Shown piece after piece: positions 36,686-50,051 of a stretch of DNA of 64,000 nucleotides (position 1 is its first letter; each line of letters opens with the position of its first letter). This stretch comes from Liolophura sinensis. Its lineage: Eukaryota; Mollusca; Polyplacophora; Chitonida; Chitonidae. The notes under the pieces are model-generated. The model saw only the letters and a program-made list of their open reading frames with translations. It was not told the origin of the DNA and did not search any database. The stretch lies in assembly GCF_032854445.1 (NCBI RefSeq), contig NC_088304.1, positions 26,113,704 through 26,177,703 of the forward strand, read 5' to 3'. The translations under genes and the position numbers were made by a program.

Positions 36686-39600
36686 ACATGGACAATGACA
36701 GCATCATACACCTGTCCAACATGGACGGTGACAACATCATACACCTGTCCAACATGGGCGGTGACAACATCATACACCTGTCCAACATGGACGGTGACAA
36801 CATCATACACACGTCCAACATGGACGGTGACAACATCATACACACGTCCAACATGGACGATGGCAGCATCTTACACTCTCCTACATGGACGATGGCAGCA
36901 TCATACACTCTCCTACATGGACGATGGCAGCATCATACACCTGTCCAACATGGACGATGACAGCATCATACACTCTCCTACATGGACAATGACAGCATCA
37001 TACACCCGTCCGACATGGGCGGTGACAACATCATACACCTGTCCAACATGGACGGTGACAACATCATACACGCATCCAACATGGACGGTGACAGCACCAT
37101 ACAATCTCCTACATGGACGATGACAGCATCATACACTCTCCTACATGGACGATGACAGCATCATACAATCTCCTACATGGACGATGACAGCATCATACAC
37201 TCTCCCACATGGGCAATGACAGCATCATACACTCTCCTACATGGACGATGGCAGCATCATACACTCTCCTACATGGACGATGGCAGCATCATACACTCTC
37301 CTACATGGACGATGGCAGCATCATACACCCGTCCAACATGGGCTGTGACAACATCATACACCCGTCCAACATGGACGGTGACAACATCATACACGCGTCC
37401 AACATGGACGGTGACAGCCCCATACACTCCTACATGGACGATGACAGCATCATACACTCTCCTACATAAACGGTGACAACATCATACACCTGTCCAACAT
37501 GGACGATGACAGCATCATACAATCTCCTACATGGACGATGACAGCATCATACACTCTCCTACATAGACGATGACAGCATCATACACTCTCCTACATGGAC
37601 GATGACAGCATCATACACTCTCCTACATAGACGATGACAGCATCATACACCCGTCCAACATGGACGGTGACAACATCATACACGCGTCCAACATGGACGG
37701 TGACAGCACCATACACTCCTACATGGACGATGACAGCATCATACACTCTCCTACATAAACGGTGACAACATCATACACCTGTCCAACATGGACGATGACA
37801 GCATCATACAATCTCCTACATGGGCGGTGACAGCATCATACACTCTCCTACATAGACGATGACAGCATCATACACTCTCCTACATGGACGATGACAGCAT
37901 CATACACTCTCCTACATGGACGATGACAGCATCATACACTCTCCTACATGGACGATGGCAGCATCATACACTCTCCTACATGGACGATGACAACATCATA
38001 CACTCACCTACATGGACGATGACAGCATCATACACTCTCATACATGGACGATGACAGCATCATACACTCTCCTACATAGACGATGACAGCATCATACACC
38101 TGTCCGACATGGACGACGACAGCATCATACACTCCTACATGGACGATGACAGCATCATACGCCTGTCCAACATGGACGATGACAGCATCATACACCCGTC
38201 CAACATGGTCGGTGACAACATCATACACCCGTCCAATATGGACGGTGACAACATCATACACCCGTCCAACATGGACGATGACAGCATCATACACCCGTCC
38301 GACATGAACGACGACAGCATCATACACTCCTACATGGACGATGGCAGCATCATACACCCGTCCAACATGGTCGGTGACAACATCATACACGCGTCCAACA
38401 TGGGCGGTGACAACATCATACACTCCTACATGGACGATGACAGCATCATACACCTGTCCAACATGGACGATGACAACATCATTCAGCCGTCCGACATGGA
38501 CGACGACAGCATCATACACTCCTACATGGACGATGACAGCATCTTACACTCTCCTACATGGACGAAGGCAGCATCATACACCCGTCCAACATGGTCGGTG
38601 ACAACATCATACACCCGTCCAACATGGTCGGTGACAACATCATACACCTGTCCAACATGGACGGTGACAGCATCATACACCCGTCCAACATGGTCGGTGA
38701 CAACATCATACACCCGTCCAATATGGACGGTGACAACATCATACACCCGTCCAACATGGACGATGACAGCATCATACACCCGTCCGACATGAACGACGAC
38801 AGCATCATACACTCCTACATGGACGATGGCAGCATCATACACCCGTCCAACATGGTCGGTGACAACATCATACACGCGTCCAACATGGGCGGTGACAACA
38901 TCATACACTCCTACATGGACGATGACAGCATCATACACCTGTCCAACATGGACGATGACAACATCATTCAGCCGTCCGACATGGACGACGACAGCATCAT
39001 ACACTCCTACATGGACGATGACAGCATCTTACACTCTCCTACATGGACGAAGGCAGCATCATACACCCGTCCAACATGGTCGGTGACAACATCATACACC
39101 CGTCCAACATGGTCGGTGACAACATCATACACCTGTCCAACATGGACGGTGACAACATCATACACCTGTCCAACATGGACGATGACAGCATCATACAATC
39201 TCCTACATGGACGATCACAGCATCATACACTCTCCTACATAGACGATGACAGCACCATACACCTGTCCAACATGGACGATCACAGCATCATACAATCTCC
39301 TACATGGACGATGACAGCATGATACAATCTCCTACATGGACGATCACAGCATCATACAATCTCCTACATAGACGATGACAGCATCATACACTCTCCTACA
39401 TGGACGATGACAGCATCATACACTCCTACATGGACGATGACAGCACCATACACTCCTACATGGACGATGACAGCATCATACACGCGTCCAACATGGACGG
39501 CGACAGCATCATACACTCTTACATGGACGATGACAGCATCATACACCCGTCCAACATGGACGGTGACAGTATCATACACTCCTACATGGGCGATGACAGC

Positions 39601-42600
39601 ATCATACACTCTCCTACATGGACGATGACAGCATCATACACTCTCCTACATGGACGATGGCAGCATCATACACTCTCCTACATGGACGATGGCAGCATCA
39701 TACACCTGTCCAACATGGACGATGACAGCATCATACACTTGTCCGACATGGACGACAACAGCATCACACACTCCTACATGGGCGATGACAGCATCATACA
39801 CCCGTCCAACATGGACGATGACAGCATCATTCACCCATCCTTCATGGACGTTGACAGCATCATACACTCTCCAACATAGACGATGACAGCATCATACACT
39901 CTCCAACATAGACGATGGCAGCATCATACACTCTCCAACATAGACGATGACAGCATCATACACTTGTCCGACATGGACGATGACAGCATCATACACTCTC
40001 CTACATAGACGATGACAGCATCATACACTCCTACATGGACGATGGCAGCATCATACACTCTCCTACATGGACGATGGCAGCATCATACACCTGTCCAACA
40101 TGGACGATGACAGCATCATACACCCGTCCGACATGGGCGGTGACAACATCATACACCTGTCCAACATGGACGGTGACAACATCATACACGCATCCAACAT
40201 GGACGGTGACAGCACCATACAATCTCCTACATGGACGATGACAGCATCATACACTCTCCTACATGGACGATGACAGCATCATACAATCTCCTACATAGAC
40301 GATGACAGCATCATACACTCTCCTACATGGACGATGACAGCATCATACACTCTCCCACATGGGCAATGACAGCATCATACACTCTCCTACATGGACGATG
40401 GCAGCATCATACACCCGTCCAACATGGGCTCTGACAACATCATACACCCGTCCAACATGGACGGTGACAACATCATACACGCGTCCAACATGGACGGTGA
40501 CAGCACCATACACTCCTACATGGACGATGACAGCATCATACACTCTCCTACATAAACGGTGACAACATCATACACCTGTCCAACATGGACGATGACAGCA
40601 TCATACAATCTCCTACATGGACGATGACAGCATCATACACTCTCCTACATAGACGATGACAGCATCATACACTCTCCTACATGGACGATGACAGCATCAT
40701 ACACTCTCCTACATGGGCGGTGACAGCATCATACACTCTCCTACATGGACGATGGCAGCATCATACACTCTCCTACATGGACGATGACAACATCATACAC
40801 TCCCCTACATGGACGATGACAGCATCATACACTCTCATACATGGACGATGACAGCATCATACACTCTCCTACATAGACGATGACAGCATCATACACCTGT
40901 CCGACATGGACGACGACAGCATCATACAATCTCCTACATGGACGATGACAGCATCATACACTCTCATACATGGACGATGACAGCATCATACACTCCTACA
41001 TGGACGATGACAGCATCATACGCCTGTCCAACATGGACGATGACAGCATCATACACCTGTCCAACATGGTCGGTGACAACATCATACACCCGTCCAATAT
41101 GGACGGTGACAACATCATACACCCGTCCAACATGGACGATGACAGCATCATACACCCGTCCGACATGGACGACGACAGCATCATACACTCCTACATGGAC
41201 GATGGCAGCATCATACACCCGTCCAACATGGTCGGTGACAACATCATACACGCGTCCAACATGGGCGGTGACAACATCATACACTCCTACATGGACGATG
41301 ACAGCATCATACACCTGTCCAACATGGACGATGACAACATCATTCAGCCGTCCGACATGGACGACGACAGCATCATACACTCCTACATGGACGATGACAG
41401 CATCTTACACTCTCCTACATGGACGATGGCAGCATCATACATCCGTCCAACATGGTCGGTGACAACATCATACACCCGTCCAACATGGTCGGTGACAACA
41501 TCATACACCTGTCCAACATGGACGGTGACAACATCATACACCTGTCCAACATGGACGATGACAGCATCATACAATCTCCTACATGGACGATGACAGCATC
41601 ATACACTCTCCTACATAGACGATGACAGCATCATACACTCTCCTACATGGACGATGACAGCATCATACACTCTCCTACATGGGCGATGACAGCATCATAC
41701 ACCTGTCCAACATGGACGATGACAGCACCATACACTCTCCTACATGGACGATGACAGCACCATACACTCCTACATGGACGATGACAGCACCATACACTCT
41801 CCTACATGGACGATGACAGCACCATACACTCCTACATGGACGATGACAGCATCATACACGCGTCCAACATGGACGGTGACAGTATCATACACTCCTACAT
41901 GGGCGATGACAGCATCATACACTCTCCTACATGGACGATGACAGCATCATACACTCTCCTACATAGACGATGGCAGCATCATACACTCTCCTACATGGAC
42001 GATGGCAGCATCATACACTTGTCCGACATGGACGACAACAGCATCACACACTCCTACATGGGCGATGACAGCATCATACACCCATCCTTCATGGACGATG
42101 ACAGCATCATACAATCTCCTACATGGACGATGGCAGCATCATACACTTGTCCGACATGGACGACAACAGCATCACACACTCCTACATGGGCGATGACAGC
42201 ATCAGGCACCCGTCCAACATGGACGATGACAGTATCATTCACCCATCTTTCATGGACGATGGCAGCATCATACACTCTCCTACATGGACGATGACAGCAT
42301 CATACACTCTCCTACATGGACGATGGCAGCATCATACACCCGTCCGACATGGACGACAACAGCATCATACACTCCTACATGGACGATGACAGCATCATAC
42401 ACGCGTCCAACATGGACGGTGACAGCATCGTACACTCCTACATGGACGATGACAGTATCATACACCTGTCCAACATGGACGGTGACAGTATCATTCACCC
42501 ATCTTTCATGGACGATGGCAGCATCATACACTCTCCTACATGGACGACAACAGCATCATACACTCCTACATGGACGATGACAGCATCATACACGCGTCCA

Positions 42601-44160
42601 ACATGGACGGTGACAGCATCGTACACTCCTACATGGACGATGACAGTATCATACACCTGTCCAACATGGACGGTGACAGTATCATACACTCTCCTACATA
42701 AACGATGACAGCATCATACACTCTCCTACATGGACGACAACAGCATCATACACTCCTACATGGACGATGACAGCATCATACACGCGTCCAACATGGACGG
42801 TGACAGCATCGTACACTCCTACATGGACGGTGACAGTATCATACACGCGTCCAACATGGACGGTGACAGCATCATACACTCTCCTACATGGACGATGACA
42901 GCATCATACACTCTCCTACATAGACGATGACAGCATCATACACTCTCCTACATGGACGATGGCAGCATCATACACTCTCCTACATAGACGATGACAGCAT
43001 CATACACTCTCCTACATGGACGATGGCAGCATCATACACTTGTCCGACATGGACAACAACAGCATCACACACTCCTACATGGGCGATGACAGCATCATAC
43101 ACCCGTCCAACATGGACGATGACAGTATCATTCACCCATCCTTCATGGACGTTGACAGCATCATACACTCTCCTACATAGACGATGACAGCATCATACAC
43201 TCCTACATGGACGATGACAGCATCATACACTCCTACATGGACGATGACAGCATCATACACTCTCATACATGGACGATGACAGCATCATACACTCTCCTAC
43301 ATAGACGATGACAGCATCATACACTCTCCTACATAAACGATGACAGCATCATACACTCTCCTACATGGACGATGACAGCATCATACACCCGTCCGACATG
43401 GACGACAACAGCATCATACACTCCTACATGGACGATGACAGCATCATACACCTGTCCATCATGGACGATGACAGCATCATACACCCATCCTTCATGGACG
43501 CTGACAGCATCATACACTCCTACATGGGCGATGACAGCATCATACACTCTCCTACATGGACGATGGCAGCATCATACACTCGTCCGACATGGACGACAAC
43601 AGCTTCACACACAACTACATGGGCGATGACAGCATCAGGCACCCGTCCAACATGGACGATGACAGTATCATTCACCCATCTTTCATGGACGATGGCAGCA
43701 TCATACACTCTCCTACATGGACGATGGCAGCATCATACACTCCTACATGGGCGATGACAGCATCATACACTCCTACATGGACGACAACAGCTTCACACAC
43801 AACTACATGGACGATGGCAGCATCATACACTCGTCCGACATGGACGATGACAGCATCATACACTCGTCCGACATGGACGACAACAGCATCATACACTCCT
43901 ACATGGGCGATGACAGCATCAGGCACCCGTCCAACATGGACGATGACAGTATCATTCACCCATATTTCATGGACGTTGACAGCATCATACACCCGTCCAA
44001 CATGGACGGTGACAGTATCATACACCCGTCCAACATGGACGATGGCAGCATCATACACTCCTACATGGGCGATGACAGCAGCATCCACTCAACATACTTG
44101 GATGATGACAGCATGATTCACCCATCCTATTTGGACGATGAGAGCATCATCCATCCAGAA
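36686..44160. repeat. 7.5-kb minisatellite with 30/32/33-bp units
   Basis: More than 200 units share ATGGACGATGACAGCATCAT followed by ACAC. They differ in the ending: CTCCTAC (30 bp), CTCTCCTAC (32 bp), or CTGTCCAAC and CCGTCCAAC (33 bp). Larger blocks are repeated, for example 38028-38519 and 38522-39004 (offset about 485 bp), with a further copy at 40964-41380, and 36913-37104 again at 40031-40222. Long frames arise on both strands where only 30- and 33-bp units occur and break at every 32-bp unit, so coding is unlikely. The last units from about 44090 are diverged. Confidence 0.96.
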
Positions 44161-44247
44161 CGGAACCATCCTGTACTCATCCTTCATCATTCACCCATTC
44201 ACAGCTGTGTTATCTCTTCTTAATTCCTGCTTTTGTGACTTGTAAGT

Positions 44248-44612
44248 GAGTGAGTGAGTGCTTGGGGTTTAACGTCGTACTCAACAATTTTTCAGTCCTA
44301 TGACGACGAAGGAATCATTAGGGTGCATGCACGTGTAATGTGCCTCCTTGTTGCAGGACGGATTTCCACCGCTCTTTTATTTAGTGCTGCATCACTGATA
44401 CGACTTACCGAAGGCTAGTAAGTCGCCCCGCCCGAACCATTATACTGATACGGGTCAACCAGTCGTTGCACTATCCCCTTCATGCTGAACGCCAAGCGAG
44501 GAAGTTACAACTTCCTCTTTTAAAGTCTTAGGTGTGACTCGACCAAGGATTGATCCTGGATCTACCGGTCCCGAAGCGGACACTCTACCAACTGTGCTAT
44601 CCGGGCCGGTTG
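44248..44612 (-). mobile_element. SINE family B, full length with 14-base target-site duplication
   Basis: It extends from a GAGTGAGTGAGTGCTTGGGG tail to a clear tRNA-like head. Read on the minus strand the head holds CCCGGATAGCACAGTTGGTA (A box) and AGGATCAATCC (B box). TGTGACTTGTAAGT at 44234-44247 and 44613-44626 is the duplication. This is the reference copy of family B here. Confidence 0.93.
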
Positions 44613-45126
44613 TGTGACTTGTAAGTAGTATTCAAGTATTACAAGAAAACAATTATTTCAACGGTCTGGGCACAAATCGCCCAAAAAGGTGAAACTGTAG
44701 AAAAATATCAAAAAGGCAATGTTCTGTTGTCTTATATTTTCTATGAACTGATGAAAAATTTCTGGTTTTCGTTTGCTATAGAACTGGGTGAAGCTAAACA
44801 TTCTTGTCTGTGTCAACTGTTTAAATACATGCATAAACCCTAAATCCGTTGCAATGTGTTGTCAAAATAAACGCATGATAATATCCAAAGGACATGTTAT
44901 CATGTAGGAAGCACTATAATTGATGAATGATGGCGTTAAGACTATTGTGCTTTTAAACCTGAACCTGCGCTGAGAACACCTCCCCCCCCCCCCCCCTTGC
45001 CCCTGCAGCTAGTCATGGCAGTGTCCACTAACCACATATATTGCACACATTACTGCCCAGCATACGGTTTTGGAGGCACTCTGTTTACAAGAGCTAAAGA
45101 GCCAAATATAAAAAAGGATACCTCTC

Positions 45127-45321
45127 ACCAATGCGGTCGCTGTGAGTTCAAGTCCAGCTCATGCTGGCTCCCTTTCCGGCCGTAGGTGGGAAGGTCTGTC
45201 AGCAACCTGCGGATTGTCGTGGGTTTCCCCCGGGCTCAGCCCGGTTTCCACCCACCATAATGCTGGCCGCCGTCGTATAAGTGAATATTCTTGAGTACGG
45301 CGTAAAACACCAATCAAATCA
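45127..45321 (+). mobile_element. SINE family A, 5'-truncated
   Basis: It starts within the tRNA-like head (CCAATGCGGTCGCTGTGAGT), then TTCAAGTCCAGCTCATGCTG, the core, and an ACACCAATCAAATC end with a shortened tail. Confidence 0.88.
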
Positions 45322-45329
45322 AAATAGAA

Positions 45330-46386
45330 AAACATGATCTGAGAAAGTAGGGGAAAAATTACTCACAAGACTTCACATCGATCGCATTGGTGAGAGGCTC
45401 CTGTGTCTTTGTGTTTCATTACATTTGGCTAAATAGTTTTGAAGATATACGGGTAACAAGCTGTATATAAGAGTTAAAATTACCTGAATAGTCTTGCTTT
45501 TTGTAAAGAAAGTAGTTAATTCGCTATCATCGTTTGTTTATTTGTAGTCATGTACGATGAATGTTTTGGAAAATTGCCTGGGTGTAAATGGTCCGGTGCA
45601 TGCGTGATTGACGGTATCCATTCGTAAAAATACGATAACATGCATATAATTAAACATTAGCTGTCTGTCTATAAAGCCTCACGCACGTCTACACATGACA
45701 TGACTTGTATGAAATGACGTATACATGAACTGACGTCTAGGCTTACAGGAGACTTTAGAACACTAATGTATCCATCAGCGTGCATGTGACTTCCATCACT
45801 ACACAAACTGTAACAAAGAAAACGATTCTCCCTAGACTGAAATAGAACACATTTTCCGGTAAACACTTGAAGCATAATAATCATTGAAACGGAATACAGC
45901 TCACTCAAAAGAATCCTAAAATTAAGACTAGCATACCAACATATTATAACAGGTTGTAAACATTATGATTCTTTGAAGTTATAATATTCAAATCAAATAA
46001 TTCGTTGTACATAGAATTCTAACGTCGAGAGTATAACTGATAGACTCTCCCCATTCTTTCGTGTACAAATTTGTAAAATATTATATCGGTGAAAACGTGA
46101 AAGAGTAATGTAAACTGAAGTCGTCGTAATCTGAGTAAACGGTGGCATTGTAAAGTGGGCTTTTTGCGTGGTCGGCTTTTGGGGCCATATGCAATCTTAA
46201 AAAAGATCTAAAGTTGAGTCATGTTATAGTCTACAATGAAAGACCTGTTTTACACCGGAAAGACAAATAATAATAAAAAATACTTCTTTCATCAGTAGTT
46301 TGACCTATCAGTGCGTTTTATACAGCCCACTTTAACAATAAGAGCATTTGACTCTCTGTCAAAAAATAAATGATACCATTTACGGC
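45330..46386. other. non-coding stretch, no gene seen
   Basis: AT-rich sequence downstream of the minus-strand GT62 gene; no supported coding frame or repeat. It may include the end of that gene's 3' UTR. Confidence 0.3.
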
Positions 46387-46392
46387 TTTATT
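46387..46392 (-). promoter_or_regulatory. polyadenylation signal, GT62 gene A
   Basis: AATAAA on the minus strand, about 150 bases after the stop codon. Confidence 0.55.
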
Positions 46393-46538
46393 TTTCAACG
46401 TTCAGAAAAGAAGGTTATTAAAAGTTTTTCTTTTCTTTTAAGTTAATATTGAAAGACCAAGAATCCGGAGTGCATTCATTGCACGGCCCATTTTATAGCC
46501 TACTTAAAACGAAATCTGCGAAGAGCCGCTTTCATTTG

Positions 46539-47711
46539 TTATAAATGCATCACTTCAACAAATGGCATCCCATAAACGCCAAACTTCATATCCTTAGCCA
46601 TTTTCGCCAGGCCCTCGGTCTCTATGTGGTGATTGTACACATGATTTGGAAACACCAGTCCTTTGCGATGACAGTCTGCTCTAATCAACAACGTGCAGCC
46701 ACCTACACCATCAAGGGGGACAACTCGGCCTTCGTTGCGCAGATTGGACAGCCATATTCGGTAGGAAGGACCATAGCCTTCGAGCACAAGATCCTCCGGT
46801 GGGAGAGACATTTGCCTCTTTAGAGACTGCTTTGTCTCTCGCCAGGTGTTTTTGTCGTAGATTCGCGTGTGACCACTCTCCGGGTCTCTCATAACGCAAG
46901 AAGGCACGACGATATCTTTGTGAGCAGAGAGGAGCTGCTGTATAATGTCAGGCGGCATTGAGCCCACGTCACTATCCACCCATAACACCCAGTCCTCGTC
47001 CCTCAGACTGGCCTTCAGGAGAAGGTTACGGGCTTCAGCAAGGTGACTCCTGCGTGACAGCTGGGTGTTGCGATCATGTATGGTCTCCCAGTCTCCGTGT
47101 ATACCTCCCGTAATGTTCAAGTGAATGGCCAAAACCTTCGAGAAATGTCTGGAGAGTTCCCGTGCGATTTGTTTCGCGACGTTCATCGTCTTATCTCTGC
47201 TGCTGTCCTCGCCTAACCCCACGGAAATCAGCTGTCGAGGGTATGTCAGCGACCTCAGCATGTCCGCGTAATGCGGTAACAGTTTTTCAACATTGTGTAT
47301 TGGGCTTAGTATGAGCACTTTAGCAGTGTGAGTCTCATTTGGGTAGTACAACATTTCCTCTGCCAGAGAAGGGTTGACAGGCGAGACAACGTCGTCATAG
47401 TTACCCATGTCGTAGTCATCAACTTCAAAATTAGACTCACCTTCAGAGGAATTCGTTTGTCCAGGCAGGTGTCCAAACCACCGAAAGCGGCCATTCTTAG
47501 TGTCCAAAGACCCAAAGTGGTCAACATTCCCGTTAACGTTATCGTAAGCTCGCGAAAATCCGCGAAGTAAATTCGTCAGCGGAAACAGACGGTGTCCAAA
47601 GGAATGATTACCGGGAAGGAAGAGAGACACCCACAGGCATGATGCACCCACAGACAACAGAAAAATCAGTCCTGATCTTCGCCTCCACCGCCGACAGGAA
47701 GCCAATGACAT
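46539..47711 (-). CDS. Anp1/Mnn9-like (GT62) glycosyltransferase, gene A
   Basis: A single-exon frame of 390 residues. It starts with a basic stretch (CRRWRRR), has one membrane span at about residues 14-31, a variable stem to about 125 with sequons, and a lumenal catalytic domain to the C-terminus. Key features are VLILSPIHN near 132, GLGEDSSRD near 165, LAEARNLLL near 224, the metal-binding WVLWVDSD with DSD at 246-248, DIVVPS near 266, LDGVGG at 333-338 and ETEGLAKMAK at 364-373. These match, in order, the Anp1/Mnn9/Van1 family (CAZy GT62), whose fungal members are Golgi alpha-mannosyltransferases using GDP-mannose. Donor and acceptor in this animal are unknown. The ATG at 47711 is chosen because a splice-acceptor-like TGCATCAG ends five bases upstream; an in-frame ATG at 47735 would add eight residues. 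Paralogue: 55595-56692, divergently oriented. Confidence 0.9.
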   Translation of the reverse strand: MSLASCRRWRRRSGLIFLLSVGASCLWVSLFLPGNHSFGHRLFPLTNLLRGFSRAYDNVNGNVDHFGSLDTKNGRFRWFGHLPGQTNSSEGESNFEVDDYDMGNYDDVVSPVNPSLAEEMLYYPNETHTAKVLILSPIHNVEKLLPHYADMLRSLTYPRQLISVGLGEDSSRDKTMNVAKQIARELSRHFSKVLAIHLNITGGIHGDWETIHDRNTQLSRRSHLAEARNLLLKASLRDEDWVLWVDSDVGSMPPDIIQQLLSAHKDIVVPSCVMRDPESGHTRIYDKNTWRETKQSLKRQMSLPPEDLVLEGYGPSYRIWLSNLRNEGRVVPLDGVGGCTLLIRADCHRKGLVFPNHVYNHHIETEGLAKMAKDMKFGVYGMPFVEVMHL

Positions 47712-48092
47712 GGCGCCTGATGCAGTAAACATCACTGCTTTTCATCAAGAGTTACTGAACATCCCACCGCTTACAACAAACCCATATTCACAGTTTCCAC
47801 TGCAAAAATGCAAAGACATCATCAATGCACGTTACAATTTTTAAAAAAAGTTAATTAATTCCACATCACGACTTGTACACATGTACACATACGTGTATTG
47901 TTTTCATGAGAGTTGGCGTATATACCTGACGATGTCTTTCATCATATACTCACACGACCCACAAGGACAGCCTATGTACTGCATACCCACCAGATATTAG
48001 TGGGGAGTATACCACATGTATAAAGTGCCACAAATTGACGTTTGTCACTCTCTACTTTCTGGACCAATGTTACGGACTTTTTACTTCTTAGC

Positions 48093-48276
48093 TTAAAGGG
48101 ATACAGAATCGTTTCTGATTGGCTGGTGTGAAAGAAAGGCAAGTTCAAGCTATACCTTGCCGAAGCCGAATTTTATGATGGTAAACTTACTCAAGCGAGA
48201 CCAAGGCTGCAAGATTTAACCCAGGAAATCCTATCTCAACAGTAACCCAATCAGTGTCGATTCTGTATCCCTTTAA
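48093..48276. mobile_element. piggyBac-like MITE
   Basis: A TTAA lies at each end, and the inverted repeats AGGGATACAGAATCG (48097-48111 and 48258-48272) are perfect, extending imperfectly to about 26 bp. TTAA target duplication is the hallmark of piggyBac-type elements. The 184-bp unit has no coding capacity. It lies about 400 bp upstream of GT62 gene A. A related eroded sequence is seen near 17748-17780. Confidence 0.85.
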
Positions 48277-48289
48277 CAGTTCTTCTTTT

Positions 48290-49280
48290 ATTTTCATTAA
48301 TATCATAGTCTTCGTTCTATGTTCCTTTTCACGTATCATTTAAACTGGTTTCGTGCAATTTTGAAATTCATGACCAGAACGACTAAAACTCAAGTACATG
48401 GAACTGCCGTCTTGTCACTGTAACAACACATAAAGTTTCATCTGCGCCACACAACCATGTACTCATATTGTCTAAATTAATGCCCACCATAAAATTAGAC
48501 CTCGTTGATAGACTGTCTGACCGGAGAATATTCTCATCGGGAATGTCATCAACAACGCTGTCACCACGTAGCCCCAAGACCACACATTGCACTGCAAAAA
48601 AAAAAAAACGAAGCCTACATGGATTATCCACCTTTAAATTTTCTATAGAATTAAACTAAATCATTTCACGATTCAACCTATTCATTCACCAATGCGGATC
48701 ATTGTATATGACAGTCGACCTACATACCTGACGGTACAGTACCTAGTCAACACATACTCATTCAATCTGCTGGGACAGTTTAAGTACTGTAAATTCATGA
48801 GGCACAATTGGGGAGGTTGTGACGCATAAAGGTACCACAAATCTTCACTATCTGCATCGTGGAGCAATGAAATGGATTTTTTACTTCTTGGCTAAACCCC
48901 AGAGGACACTGATCATGGCTTAAAGTTGAATTATACCCTGATTAAAGAGTTATAACTGCGACATAAAGTGACACCTCCTTTTGGGGTGACCTCTCTGCCC
49001 GAGGGCATGGTATGAACAAAATTTGAGCCAGTTCATCAGACGCAAGTACGCAATATAGGAATTTATTAAAGAAAGGTTCAAAACTGGAGTATACTGTATG
49101 GCCATCTGATATATGATACAGTCAGGAAATAAGGAAATGTATAGTCCACACCAAAGATCCATAACAAGATTATGGAGCGTAACATTATTAGTTAGAAACA
49201 GTATTCTGTCTGTTTGTTTTTCTTTGCAAGAATATGGATGTCCAACATATCTTTGAGCAGAACTTGCATATCACTGAATA
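48290..49280. other. non-coding stretch between the GT62 genes
   Basis: No supported gene. Short open frames occur but none has recognisable content; an A run lies near 48595-48608. Confidence 0.3.
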
Positions 49281-49284
49281 AACG

Positions 49285-49497
49285 TCATTGTGGTTCATTT
49301 TACGGGCGCCAGCATTATGATGGGAGGATGCCGGATAGAGCCCGAGGAAAATTCACGACCATCTGCAGGTTGCTGCCAGGCCTTCCCGCATACGGCCGGG
49401 GAGGAAGACAGCATGAGGTGAACTTACAGCGATCGCATTGGTAAGAGATTCCTGCGTCATTGCGCCGCGCTGGCACGCTAGCCACCTCGGCCTCCGT
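49285..49497 (-). mobile_element. SINE family A copy
   Basis: It contains TTTTACGGGCGCCAGCATTA, GATGGGAGGATGCCGG and an intact-looking tRNA-like end (CTAGCCACCTCGGCCTCCG). The AAATA tail is lost. Confidence 0.85.
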
Positions 49498-50051
49498 CCC
49501 TCGTTAAAAATAGGCGACGACATAAATGACACAGAATATAATTCGACGAGTAAACACCAGGTTTTTGTGATGTACACATGTCCTGCATGTCATGTGAGTG
49601 GAAGACAAGGGAAAGTTATGCTAACCAATCACCAGTGCCGTCGACCATTTATTTTAAAAGGACCAGTGAGGTAATAGTACAAGAGAGCAATAGTTGCGCG
49701 GACTAAATTCAAAATCAAAGAATTAAGTTAAACCAAAAACTGGTCAGACAGCACGTACTTAATGAAAGACAACATATATTACACTGTTTATGAGTTAGAC
49801 CGGATGTAACAATATAAAATACACGCGAGGCGCAGTGTTGTACACATTTCATGGAACGATATGTCCGAGTGGAAATATTTTGAAAAAAATACGAAAAAAA
49901 TAAGGAAAGCACAACCGAGACAAACATTGTTTGTGCAATCAATTCCAGGTGTTGACAGTTTTATAGAATATATTTTTTATAATACCGACAAAGCTCGATC
50001 GAGACTTACATAGCGCGCAATCACTTCTATGTATGTATTTATGTATGTATT

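Noticed and set aside
36686-44160. A possible CRISPR-like array of short repeats.
   Set aside because: Units are contiguous with no unique spacers between them, and the genome is animal. It is a minisatellite.
44535-44612. A minus-strand tRNA gene suggested by a good A box and a B-box-like segment.
   Set aside because: It is the head of SINE B; the same sequence recurs in other B copies and is bounded by a target duplication.
46545-46823. Plus-strand open frame overlapping the GT62 gene A end, and another at 47328-47570.
   Set aside because: They are antisense shadows of the conserved minus-strand coding region.
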